DNA of 47,005 nt from Pleurocapsaceae cyanobacterium CSU_1_1 (GCA_012034765.1 JAAUOU010000021.1:1-47005), one strand, 5' to 3'; shown: positions 35,076 through 43,557, counted from the stretch's first letter. Program-made: numbers and translations. Notes: generated by a model from the sequence alone, not told the origin.

Positions 35076-36010
35076 CTAACTTTTTTTTCCTGATTTAATT
35101 TCCACAATTTTTTCTTGAGCCGAATTACGTTCACGTTCTAAAGTTTCCAAAACAAATTCAGGCAGCTGTTTTGATTTAGCTAAGGCTAGGTCATAATTAG
35201 CGATCGCTTCTGTAAGTATTGTGATACTGTTTTGCTGCTTGCCGATCTTTCTCAAAATTTGCCCTTTAAGATAGTAGTGTTCTGGGTTTTCTGGAGCAGT
35301 TTTTAAAGCTAGGTCGGCATATTTCAGCGCCTTGTTATAGTCGTTGAGATCGCGATAGGCTACAGCCAATCCTCTTTCTACTAAATAATTTGGTGCAGCA
35401 TGGGCTTCAAAACGAGCGATCGCCTGTTCGGGACTAGAAAAGGGTAAATTAACCGCCAATAATAAATCCATATAGCCTTTAATTAAGTTTAATTCAGGAT
35501 CGTTAGGATCGGCATCCTCTGCTCGATCTAAATACTTAAATACCTGCTGTAGTTTATTAATGGCTGGCAGCGCACCTTGCTTTTCGTAGATATAAGCTCC
35601 AGCTAAGAAATGACCTACTCCTAAGTAAAGGTTGCCCCTAACAGGATCGGTTTTACTTAGCAATTTAGCCGAGGATAAGGTTTCATCAGCGTACCGTTTG
35701 ACTCTTTGCCAGTCTTTTTCGGTATAGGCTAGAGAAGCTAATAGCGCATGAGCTAAAGGTTCATTTGGTTCTTTAACTTCTGCCTGGTTTAATTCCTGCT
35801 TAACAGTTTGATAATTGCCTTCCAGAAAAATAGTTTTAAAAGCTTTTTCGGTATGTTCACCAATATCACGAGCATTTTTTACTCTAAACGGGTCTTTTGC
35901 CCAGGCAGAACTACTATTGAAATTTAGCAATAATATAACTGTTATGGGTAGAGTTAACAATATTCGTTGATAATATTTTTTTAGACTGAAGAAATATTTT
36001 TTTTGTTCAT
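35076..36010 (-). CDS. Secreted TPR protein (start disturbed by a poly-A run)
   Basis: A periplasmic or lumenal tetratricopeptide protein. The long frame begins at a TTG at 35960 (MLTLPITVILLLNFNSSSAW, then AKDPF), a hydrophobic signal core lacking a charged start. Upstream, an ATG at 36010 followed by an eight-A run (T at 35997-36004 as given) is one base out. With nine A the protein would start MNKKKYFFSLKKYYQRILLT and run into that core, giving a proper signal peptide. TPR-like units follow (EPLAHALLASLAYTEKDWQR, NYLVERGLAVAYRDLNDYNK, ENPEHYYLKGQILRKIGKQQ). Cyanobacterial homologues are of unknown function. I use the ATG at 36010; the TTG at 35960 is the alternative. Confidence 0.75.
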
Positions 36011-36199
36011 AATATAGCGAATAAACTTTGTCTATTTTTTGTCTATTTTATTTATAAATTTTATAGTTGTAGACGTAAACAATAATAATTTAGTTCCAAA
36101 AGAAAGTAGATAGTATACTTGACAATTTCCCAAAAAACTCAAAAATCAAACTAATTTCAGCGCGTATAATCAAAAAAGAAAACTGCAATTTATGAATTT

Positions 36200-36847
36200 A
36201 TGCTGCGTATACAAAATTTAATTTATCATCCGACTGCAACTCCCCAACCGATTCTAAAGGATATTAACCTAGAGCTACCAGCCCAGCATTTGGGATTAAT
36301 AGTCGGGGCAAGTGGTTCAGGCAAAACCACACTTTTGGAAATTTTAGCGGGATTAGCCGAACCGACTCAAGGTCAAATCTATTGGCGCACTAAACAATTA
36401 ACCGATTTAGAACTACAGCAGCTAGCGGGGTTAGTCTTTCAGTTTCCTGAACGGCATTTTTGTGGCGGAACAATTTTAGAAGAATTGCGACTAGGTCATC
36501 CCGAATTAGACCTGAAAAGAGTCAGAGATGCTTTAAGCGAGGTAGGATTAGAGCAGATATCTCTCCAGGTATCACCTCACGCTCTTAGTGGGGGACAACA
36601 ACGTCGTTTAGCCTTGGCGGTACAGCTAATTCGTCAGCCTAATATCCTAATGCTGGATGAACCAACGGCAGGGTTAGATTGGTCAATGCGAATTCAGCTA
36701 GCCAAACTGTTAGCCAAATTAAAGCAGCATTGGACGCTACTGGTGGTAACTCACGATCCAGTCGAACTAATTAATATAGCCGATCGCTGTTGGACTATCA
36801 ATCATGGCGTTTTACAACCGATGGAGTCAACTGCCTTGAATCGATAA
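36200..36847 (+). CDS. ABC transporter ATP-binding protein
   Basis: 215 residues, one complete ATPase domain. Walker A is GLIVGASGSGKTTLLEILAG and the Q-loop is LVFQFPERHFCGGTILEELR. The signature is ALSGGQQRRLALAVQLIR, Walker B is ILMLDEPTAGLDWSMR and the H-loop is LLVVTHDPVEL. The Q-loop 'FQFPExxxF' form is typical of energy-coupling-factor/cobalt-type ATPases (CbiO/EcfA), but no membrane component lies nearby. Its transporter partner must be elsewhere. It is followed 13 bp later by rsmG and then coaBC, 13 bp further, suggesting one operon. Confidence 0.88.
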   Translation: MLRIQNLIYHPTATPQPILKDINLELPAQHLGLIVGASGSGKTTLLEILAGLAEPTQGQIYWRTKQLTDLELQQLAGLVFQFPERHFCGGTILEELRLGHPELDLKRVRDALSEVGLEQISLQVSPHALSGGQQRRLALAVQLIRQPNILMLDEPTAGLDWSMRIQLAKLLAKLKQHWTLLVVTHDPVELINIADRCWTINHGVLQPMESTALNR

Positions 36848-36860
36848 TTTTTATAAGCCT

Positions 36861-37601
36861 ATGAGTCAAATTGAAACCAACGTACTGCCCCCAATGAATC
36901 AGATTTGGTCACAAACTCTAAATTGGCAGCCAAGCGATGCTCAAGAGCAACTATTTCAACAGGTTTATCAAGAAGTTTTAGAGGGAAATCGCCAGCAAAA
37001 TTTAACTCGGATTACTTCACCAGAAGACTTTTGGGAGAAGCACCTCTGGGATTCCTTATCAGGAATAATTGCACTGGAGGAGATCTTATCCCATAAATTG
37101 CAGATTATTGATGTGGGTACTGGAGCAGGTTTTCCAGGTATTCCTTTAGCGATCGCTTTTCCTCATTGGCGCATTACACTATTAGATTCAACCCGTAAGA
37201 AAATTACTTTTGTCAACGATCTAATTACCAAACTACAGCTTGAGAACGCCACAGGGATAGTAGCTAGGGCAGAAGAATTGGGAAGAATTCCAGGCGATCG
37301 CGCTAGCTATGATCTAGCATTAGTAAGAGCAGTGAGTAAACCATCTGTCTGTGCTGAATATAGTCTTCCTTTTGTAAAAAAAGGCGGATTCGCCATTCTT
37401 TATCGCGGGCATTGGAGTGAGGAAGATACAGCAGGTTTAGCAGCAGCAGCAACACAATTAGGCGGCAAGATTGAACTAATCCATCGTTGGGAAACTCCTT
37501 TAAGCAAAGGAATTCGTCACTGCATTTATCTTCGCAAAGATTCCACCACTGCTAAAAAATTTCCTCGCGCTGTTGGTATTCCTGAAAAGCAACCACTTTG
37601 A
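36861..37601 (+). CDS. rsmG: 16S rRNA (guanine527-N7)-methyltransferase RsmG
   Basis: Methylates G527 in the 530 loop of 16S rRNA using S-adenosylmethionine. 246 residues. The family N-terminus NLTRITSPEDFWEKHLWDSL is followed by the SAM-binding motif IIDVGTGAGFPGIPLAIAFP, then LLDSTRKKITFVNDLI and RAEELGR. The core ends with SYDLALVRAVSKPSVCAEYS, and with LPFVKKGGFAILYRG before the C-terminal strands. All motifs intact. Central gene of the ABC ATPase-rsmG-coaBC run; the pairing looks positional rather than functional. Confidence 0.96.
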   Translation: MSQIETNVLPPMNQIWSQTLNWQPSDAQEQLFQQVYQEVLEGNRQQNLTRITSPEDFWEKHLWDSLSGIIALEEILSHKLQIIDVGTGAGFPGIPLAIAFPHWRITLLDSTRKKITFVNDLITKLQLENATGIVARAEELGRIPGDRASYDLALVRAVSKPSVCAEYSLPFVKKGGFAILYRGHWSEEDTAGLAAAATQLGGKIELIHRWETPLSKGIRHCIYLRKDSTTAKKFPRAVGIPEKQPL

Positions 37602-37614
37602 GCAGTAGAACTGT

Positions 37615-38931
37615 ATGAATAAATGGGATTTTGAATCTCCACCAGATTTAGCATTAGACGATTACCCTAAAGAACTCCCAAAGGATGAGGATACCGCTTT
37701 ACGAAGGGCATCTGTGTATCCTACGGATCGCGAAGTAACCTTAGAATCAACTCATTTACAATCTCAGCGGATTGCTTTATTGGTAACGGGTAGTATTGCT
37801 GCCATGAAAGCTCCTCTAATTGCCCGTACTCTGCGTCGTCAGGGTGCAGAGGTAGTGGCGTTTGCTTCTCCTGAAGCGTTGAGATATACGACTATTGATG
37901 CTTTGGAGTGGAGTACTACCAATCCTGTGGTTACTAAGCTCACGGCTAATGCCGAACATTTGAGCGATGATCATCCTTTTGCTGCTTATGTAGTCGCTCC
38001 TGCTACCTATAACACCATTAACAAAATGGCTTTGGGCATTGCCGATGGGATAATTACGGCAACTTTGGGTTCAGCGATTGGCAGAATGGAGCGTGGTAAA
38101 ACTCAAGTTTTAATTGCGCCCACGATGCATGGTAGTTTGCACAATTCAATTCTGATTGAATCTCTACGTAAGTTAGATCGCCTAGGAGTTAAAATTATCC
38201 CGCCTCAAGTTGCCAATGGTAAAAACAATCTACCCGCAGAAAAGGCGATCTCTTTTGCCGTCTGTCGCGCAGTTAGTCAATCTTCCCTTAAGGATATCCC
38301 TATTTTAGTCACAGGCGGACCCACTGCTGTTCCTATTGATAATATCCGTCGTCTTACCAATCGCTTTACAGGGAGATTAGGCACTTGTATCGCTGAAGAA
38401 TTATACCTGCGGGGGGCAAAAGTAAAATTAATTCATGGACAGGGTAGTTATTCCCCTCCTGAGTATCTCCCGCATCAGATAGTCACTACCTACGACGAGT
38501 ATCTAACTGAAGTCATGAGCGAATTACAAAACAATTATTATCGTTACGGCATTTTTTCCGCTGCGGTAGCTGACTATCAACCTGCTCAAGTATTCCCTGG
38601 CAAAATTCCTAGTGGTGAATTGTCTAAAATTGATTTAATCCCAACCACCAAAGTAATTAACGCCGTGAAAGCCAAGTTTCCCAGCTTAGGCATGATTACT
38701 TTTAAATATCAAGAAAATATCTCTCATCAAGAATTGATTGATATTGCGAACAATAGATTACAGCAAGGTTATCAAATGGTGGTAGCCAATCGAGGGGAAG
38801 AACACCAAGCCACAGGCGCACAGGTAGCTTATCTCGTAACCAAAGACGAAGCACCACAAAAAGCAGTGGGAAAAACAGAAATTGCTAAAGCGATCGCCAA
38901 TTATCTAGAAACAACTTGCGATCGACATTAA
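37615..38931 (+). CDS. coaBC: CoaBC-like phosphopantothenoylcysteine synthetase/decarboxylase, divergent
   Basis: Coenzyme A synthesis. 438 residues. The N-terminal flavoprotein (CoaC) domain has IALLVTGSIAAMKAPLIART and YVVAPATYNTINKMALGIAD. The substrate loop reads APTMHGSLHNS, where typical CoaC has PAMNxxMW. The C-terminal CoaB domain has ILVTGGPTAVPIDNIRRLTN followed by RFTGRLGTCIAEEL, then FSAAVADYQP and LIPTTKVINAVKAK. It ends with MVVANRGEEHQATGAQVAYL. A 50-residue acidic N-terminal extension (EDTALRRAS...) precedes it. The departures in the CoaC loop suggest a divergent form, perhaps alongside a canonical copy elsewhere in the genome. Confidence 0.8.
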   Translation: MNKWDFESPPDLALDDYPKELPKDEDTALRRASVYPTDREVTLESTHLQSQRIALLVTGSIAAMKAPLIARTLRRQGAEVVAFASPEALRYTTIDALEWSTTNPVVTKLTANAEHLSDDHPFAAYVVAPATYNTINKMALGIADGIITATLGSAIGRMERGKTQVLIAPTMHGSLHNSILIESLRKLDRLGVKIIPPQVANGKNNLPAEKAISFAVCRAVSQSSLKDIPILVTGGPTAVPIDNIRRLTNRFTGRLGTCIAEELYLRGAKVKLIHGQGSYSPPEYLPHQIVTTYDEYLTEVMSELQNNYYRYGIFSAAVADYQPAQVFPGKIPSGELSKIDLIPTTKVINAVKAKFPSLGMITFKYQENISHQELIDIANNRLQQGYQMVVANRGEEHQATGAQVAYLVTKDEAPQKAVGKTEIAKAIANYLETTCDRH

Positions 38932-38939
38932 AAGCAACT

Positions 38940-39215
38940 CTACAGCTTGCTCGTAAATTGGCTGCGGGGTGCTGGTGCGCCTCTCAACAATCCTTCCGTA
39001 CTTAAATCTTCGTCGATCTCTGGCCAATGAATACCATAACCACCTCCACAACTTTCCCATTTTTCTCTTTGTTCAGGAGAAGCTGCTAATAATCGAGGAT
39101 ACCAAACCAAGGGAACGGTAATAGTTCTACCATCCATAATATTGACACTAATAGTATCCTCTGTGAAATAAACTTTTTGGACTCTTTCATCAGCTTTAAT
39201 TTCCAAAATATCCAT
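38940..39215 (-). CDS. DUF2442 domain protein
   Basis: 91 residues. The DUF2442 core is VYFTEDTISVNIMDGRTITV followed by PLVWYPRLLAASPEQREKWE. It ends GGGYGIHWPEIDEDLSTEGL, the standard end of the family (W-P-x-I-D-E-D-L). The gene begins inside the 3' end of the DUF4160 gene (20-bp overlap), so the two are translationally coupled. DUF4160-DUF2442 pairs are common and have been proposed as toxin-antitoxin-like modules, without firm proof. A Pro/Ala/Arg tail (RGAPAPRSQFTSKL) is an unusual addition. Confidence 0.88.
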   Translation of the reverse strand: MDILEIKADERVQKVYFTEDTISVNIMDGRTITVPLVWYPRLLAASPEQREKWESCGGGYGIHWPEIDEDLSTEGLLRGAPAPRSQFTSKL

Positions 39216-39432
39216 ACCAAGCCTCTACAAGTTTTTTCTGATTTTCCCTTACCAATAATTCTAACTTTCTTAGCTCTTTCCCTCCAAATCCATGATTTTT
39301 AGCTAACACTACAGGCTCTATCCAAAATTTCACCGACAGATTATCTCTATCTATATGAATATGAGGTGGTTCGTTTGGCTCATGGCTATAAAAATAAAAA
39401 CGGTATGCACCTATTCTTAAAACAGTAGGCAT
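39196..39432 (-). CDS. DUF4160 domain protein
   Basis: 78 residues, complete. Family pattern: PTVLRIGAYRFYFYSHEPNE followed by PPHIHIDRDN (conserved 'F(Y)F-S-E-PPHIHV'), then AKNHGFGGKELRKLELLVRE and WYGYFGN. It is the first gene of a two-gene unit with the overlapping DUF2442 gene. The pair order and overlap are those usually seen for this module. No nuclease or ATPase motif is visible and the function is unknown. Confidence 0.88.
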   Translation of the reverse strand: MPTVLRIGAYRFYFYSHEPNEPPHIHIDRDNLSVKFWIEPVVLAKNHGFGGKELRKLELLVRENQKKLVEAWYGYFGN

Positions 39433-39496
39433 TTCAATTATTTTTTTAAACGCTAGAGTTAGTTAATAATATAGGCGATCGCCAGTTATCATATTC

Positions 39497-40620
39497 ATGA
39501 ACCAAAAGCTAGTTTTAATCGGTGGTGGACATTCCCATGCGATCGCCTTAAGACAATGGGGTTTAAATCCCTCCCAGACGTTGATTTAACTTTAATTAGT
39601 GATGTCCAGCAAACACCCTATTCGGGGATGCTTCCTGGTCATGTGGCGGGGTTTTATAGCTACGATGAAACTCATATCGACTTACGCAGTTTGGCTAAGT
39701 TTGCGGGGGCGGAATTTGTTGGCGATCGCGCTATTGGCATTGATCTAGAAAGTAACCAAGTAATTTGTGCATCTGGGCAGTTAAAGTTTGATTATTTGTC
39801 TTTAGATATTGGCAGCATTCCTCAAACCCTCACTGTTCCAGGGGCAAAAGAATATGTTATCCCCGCCAAACCCGTCCCTGGATTTCTCGATGCTTGGTAT
39901 AAGTTAAAACAGTCAGCAGCAGCTCATCCAGAACAACCCTTATCAATTGCGATCGTTGGTGGTGGCGCAGGAGGTGTGGAGTTGGCGTTGAATATGCAGA
40001 GTTGTTTAAAAGAGATTTTTAAAGATAAGCATATTCTAGAAATTCATTTAATTCATCGCGGTAAACAGTTATTATCTGGACACAATGACTGGGTAAGTAA
40101 GAAGCTCACCAAAATTATTCAGCAACGAGGTATTAAATTACATTTACAACAGGACGTTACAAAAGTTTTAGCAGATCGGGTTATTTGTCAATCAGGATTA
40201 GAGATTGAATCTAATCATATATTTTGGGTAACTCAAGCTGCTGCACCAAGTTGGATTAATGAGTCTCAGTTAAAAACCGATAACCAGGGCTTTATCTTAG
40301 TTTCAGATACTCTCCAGTCGATTTCTCATCCGCATATATTTGCTGCGGGAGATATAGCCACCATGGTTAACCATCAACGTCCCAAAGCAGGAGTGTTTGC
40401 AGTGCGTCAAGGACAACCCTTGTTTAATAACTGGCAGAATATTTTGACTCAACAACCGCCACAGAGTTATATACCCCAGGATAAATATCTAGCTTTAATT
40501 GGTACAGGTGATCATAAGGCGATCGCCTCCTGGGATTTTTTAGGCTGGCGTTCTGCTTTTTTCTGGTGGCTGAAAGATTACATTGATCGCAAGTTTATGA
40601 ACCAGTTTATCAATCTGTAG
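39497..40620 (+). CDS. SelD-neighbour flavoprotein (pyridine nucleotide-disulphide oxidoreductase), frameshifted
   Basis: Member of the NAD(P)/FAD-dependent family found fused to or beside SelD (TIGR03169-type). The first frame (ATG 39497) gives the FAD motif LVLIGGGHSHAIALRQWGLN and then shifts. One added C in the run at 39569-39571 continues it as LPDVDLTLISDVQQTPYSGM with LPGHVAGFYSYDETHIDLRS. The second dinucleotide fold is LSIAIVGGGAGGVELALNMQ, and the closing motif is HIFAAGDIATM. The C-terminus WDFLGWRSAFFWWLKDYIDR followed by KFMNQF is where fused homologues pass into selenide-water dikinase. Here the gene stops, so the SelD half is absent. The stop TAG is part of a hairpin repeat. 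Confidence 0.82.
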
Positions 40621-40665
40621 GGGGGATTCGGACGCGAAGCTAATCCTTTAGGGCGAATCCCCCTA
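40619..40665. repeat. Stem-loop repeat overlapping a stop codon
   Basis: TAGGGGGATTCG (40619-40630) and CGAATCCCCCTA (40654-40665) form a perfect 12-bp stem. The loop holds a copy of the AGCTAATCCTTTAGGG element (40638-40653). The TAG stop of the flavoprotein gene provides the first three bases. A further CCCCTACGG at 40677-40685 resembles the REP arm near the RAYT. Confidence 0.75.
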
Positions 40666-40685
40666 CCCACAAATCGCCCCTACGG

Positions 40686-41636
40686 TCAAACATACAATGA
40701 TTTAATCCATTGCCATTCTTGGGTCAATCCCTCCAAGAGAGAAACTTGGGGCGTATAATCTAAAATCTTCTGAGCCTTGGTAATATCGGCGCTAGTATGA
40801 CGGGCATCTCCCACCGCATTCTCTAAATAATTGCGCTTGATAGGTAATCCCATCACTTGTTCCATCATATCTAATAGCTCAATTAAGGTTACCCGACTTC
40901 CTCCACCAATATTAAACACTTCACCGATCGCTTCTGGTATTTCCCCCGCAGCTAAGTTAGCAGCTACGATATCCCTCACGAATGTATAGTCTCTAGTCTG
41001 TTTGCCATCACCGAAAATACTAATCGCTTCACCCCCAATTGCTGCTTTAAAAAATTTATGAAAAGCCATGTCGGGTCGTTGTCTTGGCCCATAGACAGTA
41101 AAGTAGCGTAAAGCAGTCACGGGAACATCAAAGTTTTGCTGATATAGCCAACACAAACGCTCTCCTGCAAGTTTAGTAATACCGTAGGGAGAGACTGGTA
41201 AAGGACAAAGGGTTTCGGGGGTCGGCATCGTCACTGCATTGCCATAAATCGATGAACTTGAAGCATAGACAATTCTGGTTAAAGATGTTGCCTGCTTGGC
41301 TGCCTCCAAGATGACCTGCGTTGCATTAATATTTCTCTCTGTGTAGTTCTTAAATCCTTCACCCCAGCTAGCTCTAACTCCTGCTTGGGCTGCTTGATGA
41401 TAGACAACATCGACCGCTGCTAATAACTCTCGCCAGTCTAATTCTTGAATATCTGCTTTAATAAATTTGAAGTTGGCATACTGCTTGAGATTAACCAAAT
41501 TGTTATGTTTGAGTTGCGGATCATAGTAATCGTTGAATTGATCCACACCAATAACTTCTGATCCTTGCTGCAAAAGAGCTTCGGCTAAATGAGAACCAAT
41601 AAATCCTGCAACGCCAGTAACAATATGGGTATTCAT
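40686..41636 (-). CDS. NAD-dependent epimerase (UDP-glucuronate 4-epimerase-like, extended SDR)
   Basis: 316 residues. The Rossmann motif is HIVTGVAGFIGSHLAEALLQ (GxxGFIG) and the acidic dinucleotide residue lies in VIGVDQFNDYYD. FNDYYDPxLK is typical of UDP-glucuronate/UDP-glucose 4-epimerases. The catalytic triad is Ser in IVYASSSSIYG with Tyr and Lys in SPYGITKLAGERL. ALRYFTVYGPRQRPDMAFHK with FGDGKQTRDYTFVRDIV completes the substrate side. It probably interconverts UDP-sugars for exopolysaccharide or lipopolysaccharide. No glycosyltransferase cluster surrounds it. Convergent with the flavoprotein gene across the stem-loop repeat. Confidence 0.9.
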   Translation of the reverse strand: MNTHIVTGVAGFIGSHLAEALLQQGSEVIGVDQFNDYYDPQLKHNNLVNLKQYANFKFIKADIQELDWRELLAAVDVVYHQAAQAGVRASWGEGFKNYTERNINATQVILEAAKQATSLTRIVYASSSSIYGNAVTMPTPETLCPLPVSPYGITKLAGERLCWLYQQNFDVPVTALRYFTVYGPRQRPDMAFHKFFKAAIGGEAISIFGDGKQTRDYTFVRDIVAANLAAGEIPEAIGEVFNIGGGSRVTLIELLDMMEQVMGLPIKRNYLENAVGDARHTSADITKAQKILDYTPQVSLLEGLTQEWQWIKSLYV

Positions 41637-41907
41637 AAAGATTTGCGAATAATTATGTACGAGATCGGTTAGATCTTTAACAGAATAACTGCACTTAGAG
41701 ATTTTGCAGCATAGTTTAATTTAAGTTACGAGATTCAAATTGGCGATGGTTGCTCTGATTACAGAATATAGACTAGATTAAAAGTCAAATTTAGTGGAAT
41801 TTAAATCTAATTTTTAGCGCCACAGAATTGAGATAATCAGCGATAATTATAGAGCCTTGCCTATCTATTCTGCCTAATACAGATATTTAAAAACATTTAT
41901 TGCCAAT

Positions 41908-42999
41908 ATGGATATTACTAGCGACCTGCACGTTATTGAAACTAGACCTTTGTTAAGTCCTGCATTTATTAAAAGCGAGTTACCGATCGCCTCAAAAGTT
42001 GCTCAACTTGTAGCTCAAACTCGCGATCGCATTCGCAATATTCTTGAAGGCAAGGACAAGAGAGTGCTGGTAGTGGTTGGTCCTTGTTCAATTCATGACG
42101 TGGCAGCAGCCCAAGAGTATGGAGAAAAGTTGGCGAAGTTGCGATCGCAGTTTCAAGATCAGCTAGAAATTGTCATGCGCGTATACTTTGAAAAGCCTCG
42201 AACTACCGTAGGCTGGAAAGGTCTGATTAACGATCCTCATCTAGATAATAGCTATGACATTAACAACGGCTTGAGAACTGCCAGAAAGCTTCTTTTAGAC
42301 CTTGCTCACATCGGTTTACCCGCAGCGACAGAATTACTCGACCCAATTACTCCTCAATATATTGCCGATCTCATCTGCTGGACAGCCATTGGTGCTAGGA
42401 CTACAGAAAGTCAAATTCATCGTCAGATGGCTTCTGGTTTATCAATGCCAGTAGGCTACAAAAACGGGACTGACGGTAGCTTCAACGCAGCGATTAATGC
42501 CATGCTCACCGCCAAGATTTCTCACCACTTTTTAGGTATTAATCAAGATGGATTAGCCAGTATTGTCACAACTACTGGCAACCCCGATGGGCATTTAGTT
42601 CTTCGAGGTGGTGCAGCTAAACCAAACTATGAAGCTGGTGATGTTGAAGCAGCAGTCACGGCTTTGAAAAAAAAGGCAATGAACTCCTGTCTGATGATTG
42701 ATTGTAGTCATGGTAATAGTTGCAAAGACTACCTCAAACAAGTCACGGTTTTAAACAGCATTAATCAACAAATTGAAGCTGGTTCAGCGCATATTGTCGG
42801 GGTAATGATTGAAAGTCATTTAATTGAGGGAAATCAATCTATTCCCAAAAATGGCAAGCCTGCTATGTATGGTCAGAGTATCACTGATGCTTGCGTTAAC
42901 TGGGATACAACTAAAACTATGCTTTATGATTTGGCAAATGCTGTAGCACAAGGTAGATCCGAAGTTAAGCAAAGTGTAGCTTCTGTAGCAACCTTGTAG
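41908..42999 (+). CDS. 3-deoxy-7-phosphoheptulonate (DAHP) synthase, class I-alpha
   Basis: First step of the shikimate pathway: phosphoenolpyruvate plus erythrose 4-phosphate. 363 residues of the AroF/AroG/AroH type. Active-site segments: VLVVVGPCSIHDVAAAQEYG (metal Cys), MRVYFEKPRTTVGWKGLIND, ELLDPITPQYIADLICWTAI with GARTTESQIHRQMASGLSMP, VGYKNGTDG and MIDCSHGNSCKDY. It ends at VIESHL-type MIESHLIEGNQ. The alpha-type feedback domain is not separable, so the aromatic amino acid that inhibits it cannot be told. The TAG stop overlaps the GTAGGG start of a repeat. Confidence 0.95.
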   Translation: MDITSDLHVIETRPLLSPAFIKSELPIASKVAQLVAQTRDRIRNILEGKDKRVLVVVGPCSIHDVAAAQEYGEKLAKLRSQFQDQLEIVMRVYFEKPRTTVGWKGLINDPHLDNSYDINNGLRTARKLLLDLAHIGLPAATELLDPITPQYIADLICWTAIGARTTESQIHRQMASGLSMPVGYKNGTDGSFNAAINAMLTAKISHHFLGINQDGLASIVTTTGNPDGHLVLRGGAAKPNYEAGDVEAAVTALKKKAMNSCLMIDCSHGNSCKDYLKQVTVLNSINQQIEAGSAHIVGVMIESHLIEGNQSIPKNGKPAMYGQSITDACVNWDTTKTMLYDLANAVAQGRSEVKQSVASVATL

Positions 43000-43075
43000 G
43001 GACGAATGGCGACGCGATTGCATAGCAAGTCGTGAGACTCAGCTAATCCTTTAGGGCATTCGCTCTCTAAAACTT
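42997..43075. repeat. REP-like repeat beginning at the DAHP synthase stop codon
   Basis: It starts with TAGGGACGAATGGCGACGCG directly on the stop codon and ends with AGCTAATCCTTTAGGGC (43041-43057) and ATTCGCTCTC. The two ends (GACGAATGGC / GCATTCGCTC) are imperfectly complementary. It fills the gap to cdd. The arrangement mirrors the repeat at 40619-40665, where a TAG stop is again the first bases. Confidence 0.6.
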
Positions 43076-43078
43076 ATC

Positions 43079-43489
43079 ATGACTACCTCAGAATTAACTA
43101 AATCAGAACAAGACCAGCTAATTAAAAAAGCAACTCAAGCCATAAACAGTTCCTATGCTCCCTATTCTGGGTTTAAAGTCGGTGCAGCATTGTTAACTTT
43201 CCCAGGAGAAATTTTTACAGGTTGTAATGTAGAAAATGCTTCCTATGGTTTGAGTATGTGCGCAGAAAGAAATGCGATCGCCAATGCCATAATCGGTAGC
43301 GGTCAGGATACAATAACTATAAAAGCGATCGCTGTAGCCAACAGCCATAATGTTGCCTGTTCCCCTTGTGGTGCTTGTCGCCAAGTGATCTGGGAATTTG
43401 GACAAAATGCTCAAGTTATTTTTCAAGGAAATCAGGGATGGCAAACCTCAACTATTAAAGATTTGTTGCCAGAGGGATTCTCTTTGTAA
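43079..43489 (+). CDS. cdd: Cytidine deaminase
   Basis: Pyrimidine salvage: cytidine/deoxycytidine to uridine/deoxyuridine. 136 residues, the homotetrameric type. SSYAPYSGFKVGAALLT is followed by GCNVENASYGLSMCAERNAI, which holds zinc ligand C61 and proton-shuttle E63. PCGACRQVIWEFG gives the other two ligands, C97 and C100. All catalytic residues are present and the length is normal. Follows DAHP synthase on the same strand across a repeat. Confidence 0.95.
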   Translation: MTTSELTKSEQDQLIKKATQAINSSYAPYSGFKVGAALLTFPGEIFTGCNVENASYGLSMCAERNAIANAIIGSGQDTITIKAIAVANSHNVACSPCGACRQVIWEFGQNAQVIFQGNQGWQTSTIKDLLPEGFSL

Positions 43490-43557
43490 ATAAGGTTTCT
43501 TAAACCAATCTTTTAGCTATATTCTAAAAAAGCTCAACCCACAACTCAAATCTTTCC

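Noticed and set aside
35076-35960. TTG at 35960 as the true start of the TPR protein
   Set aside because: The signal peptide would lack a basic n-region; an ATG 50 bp upstream supplies one if a single A is added to an eight-A run. Kept as an alternative.
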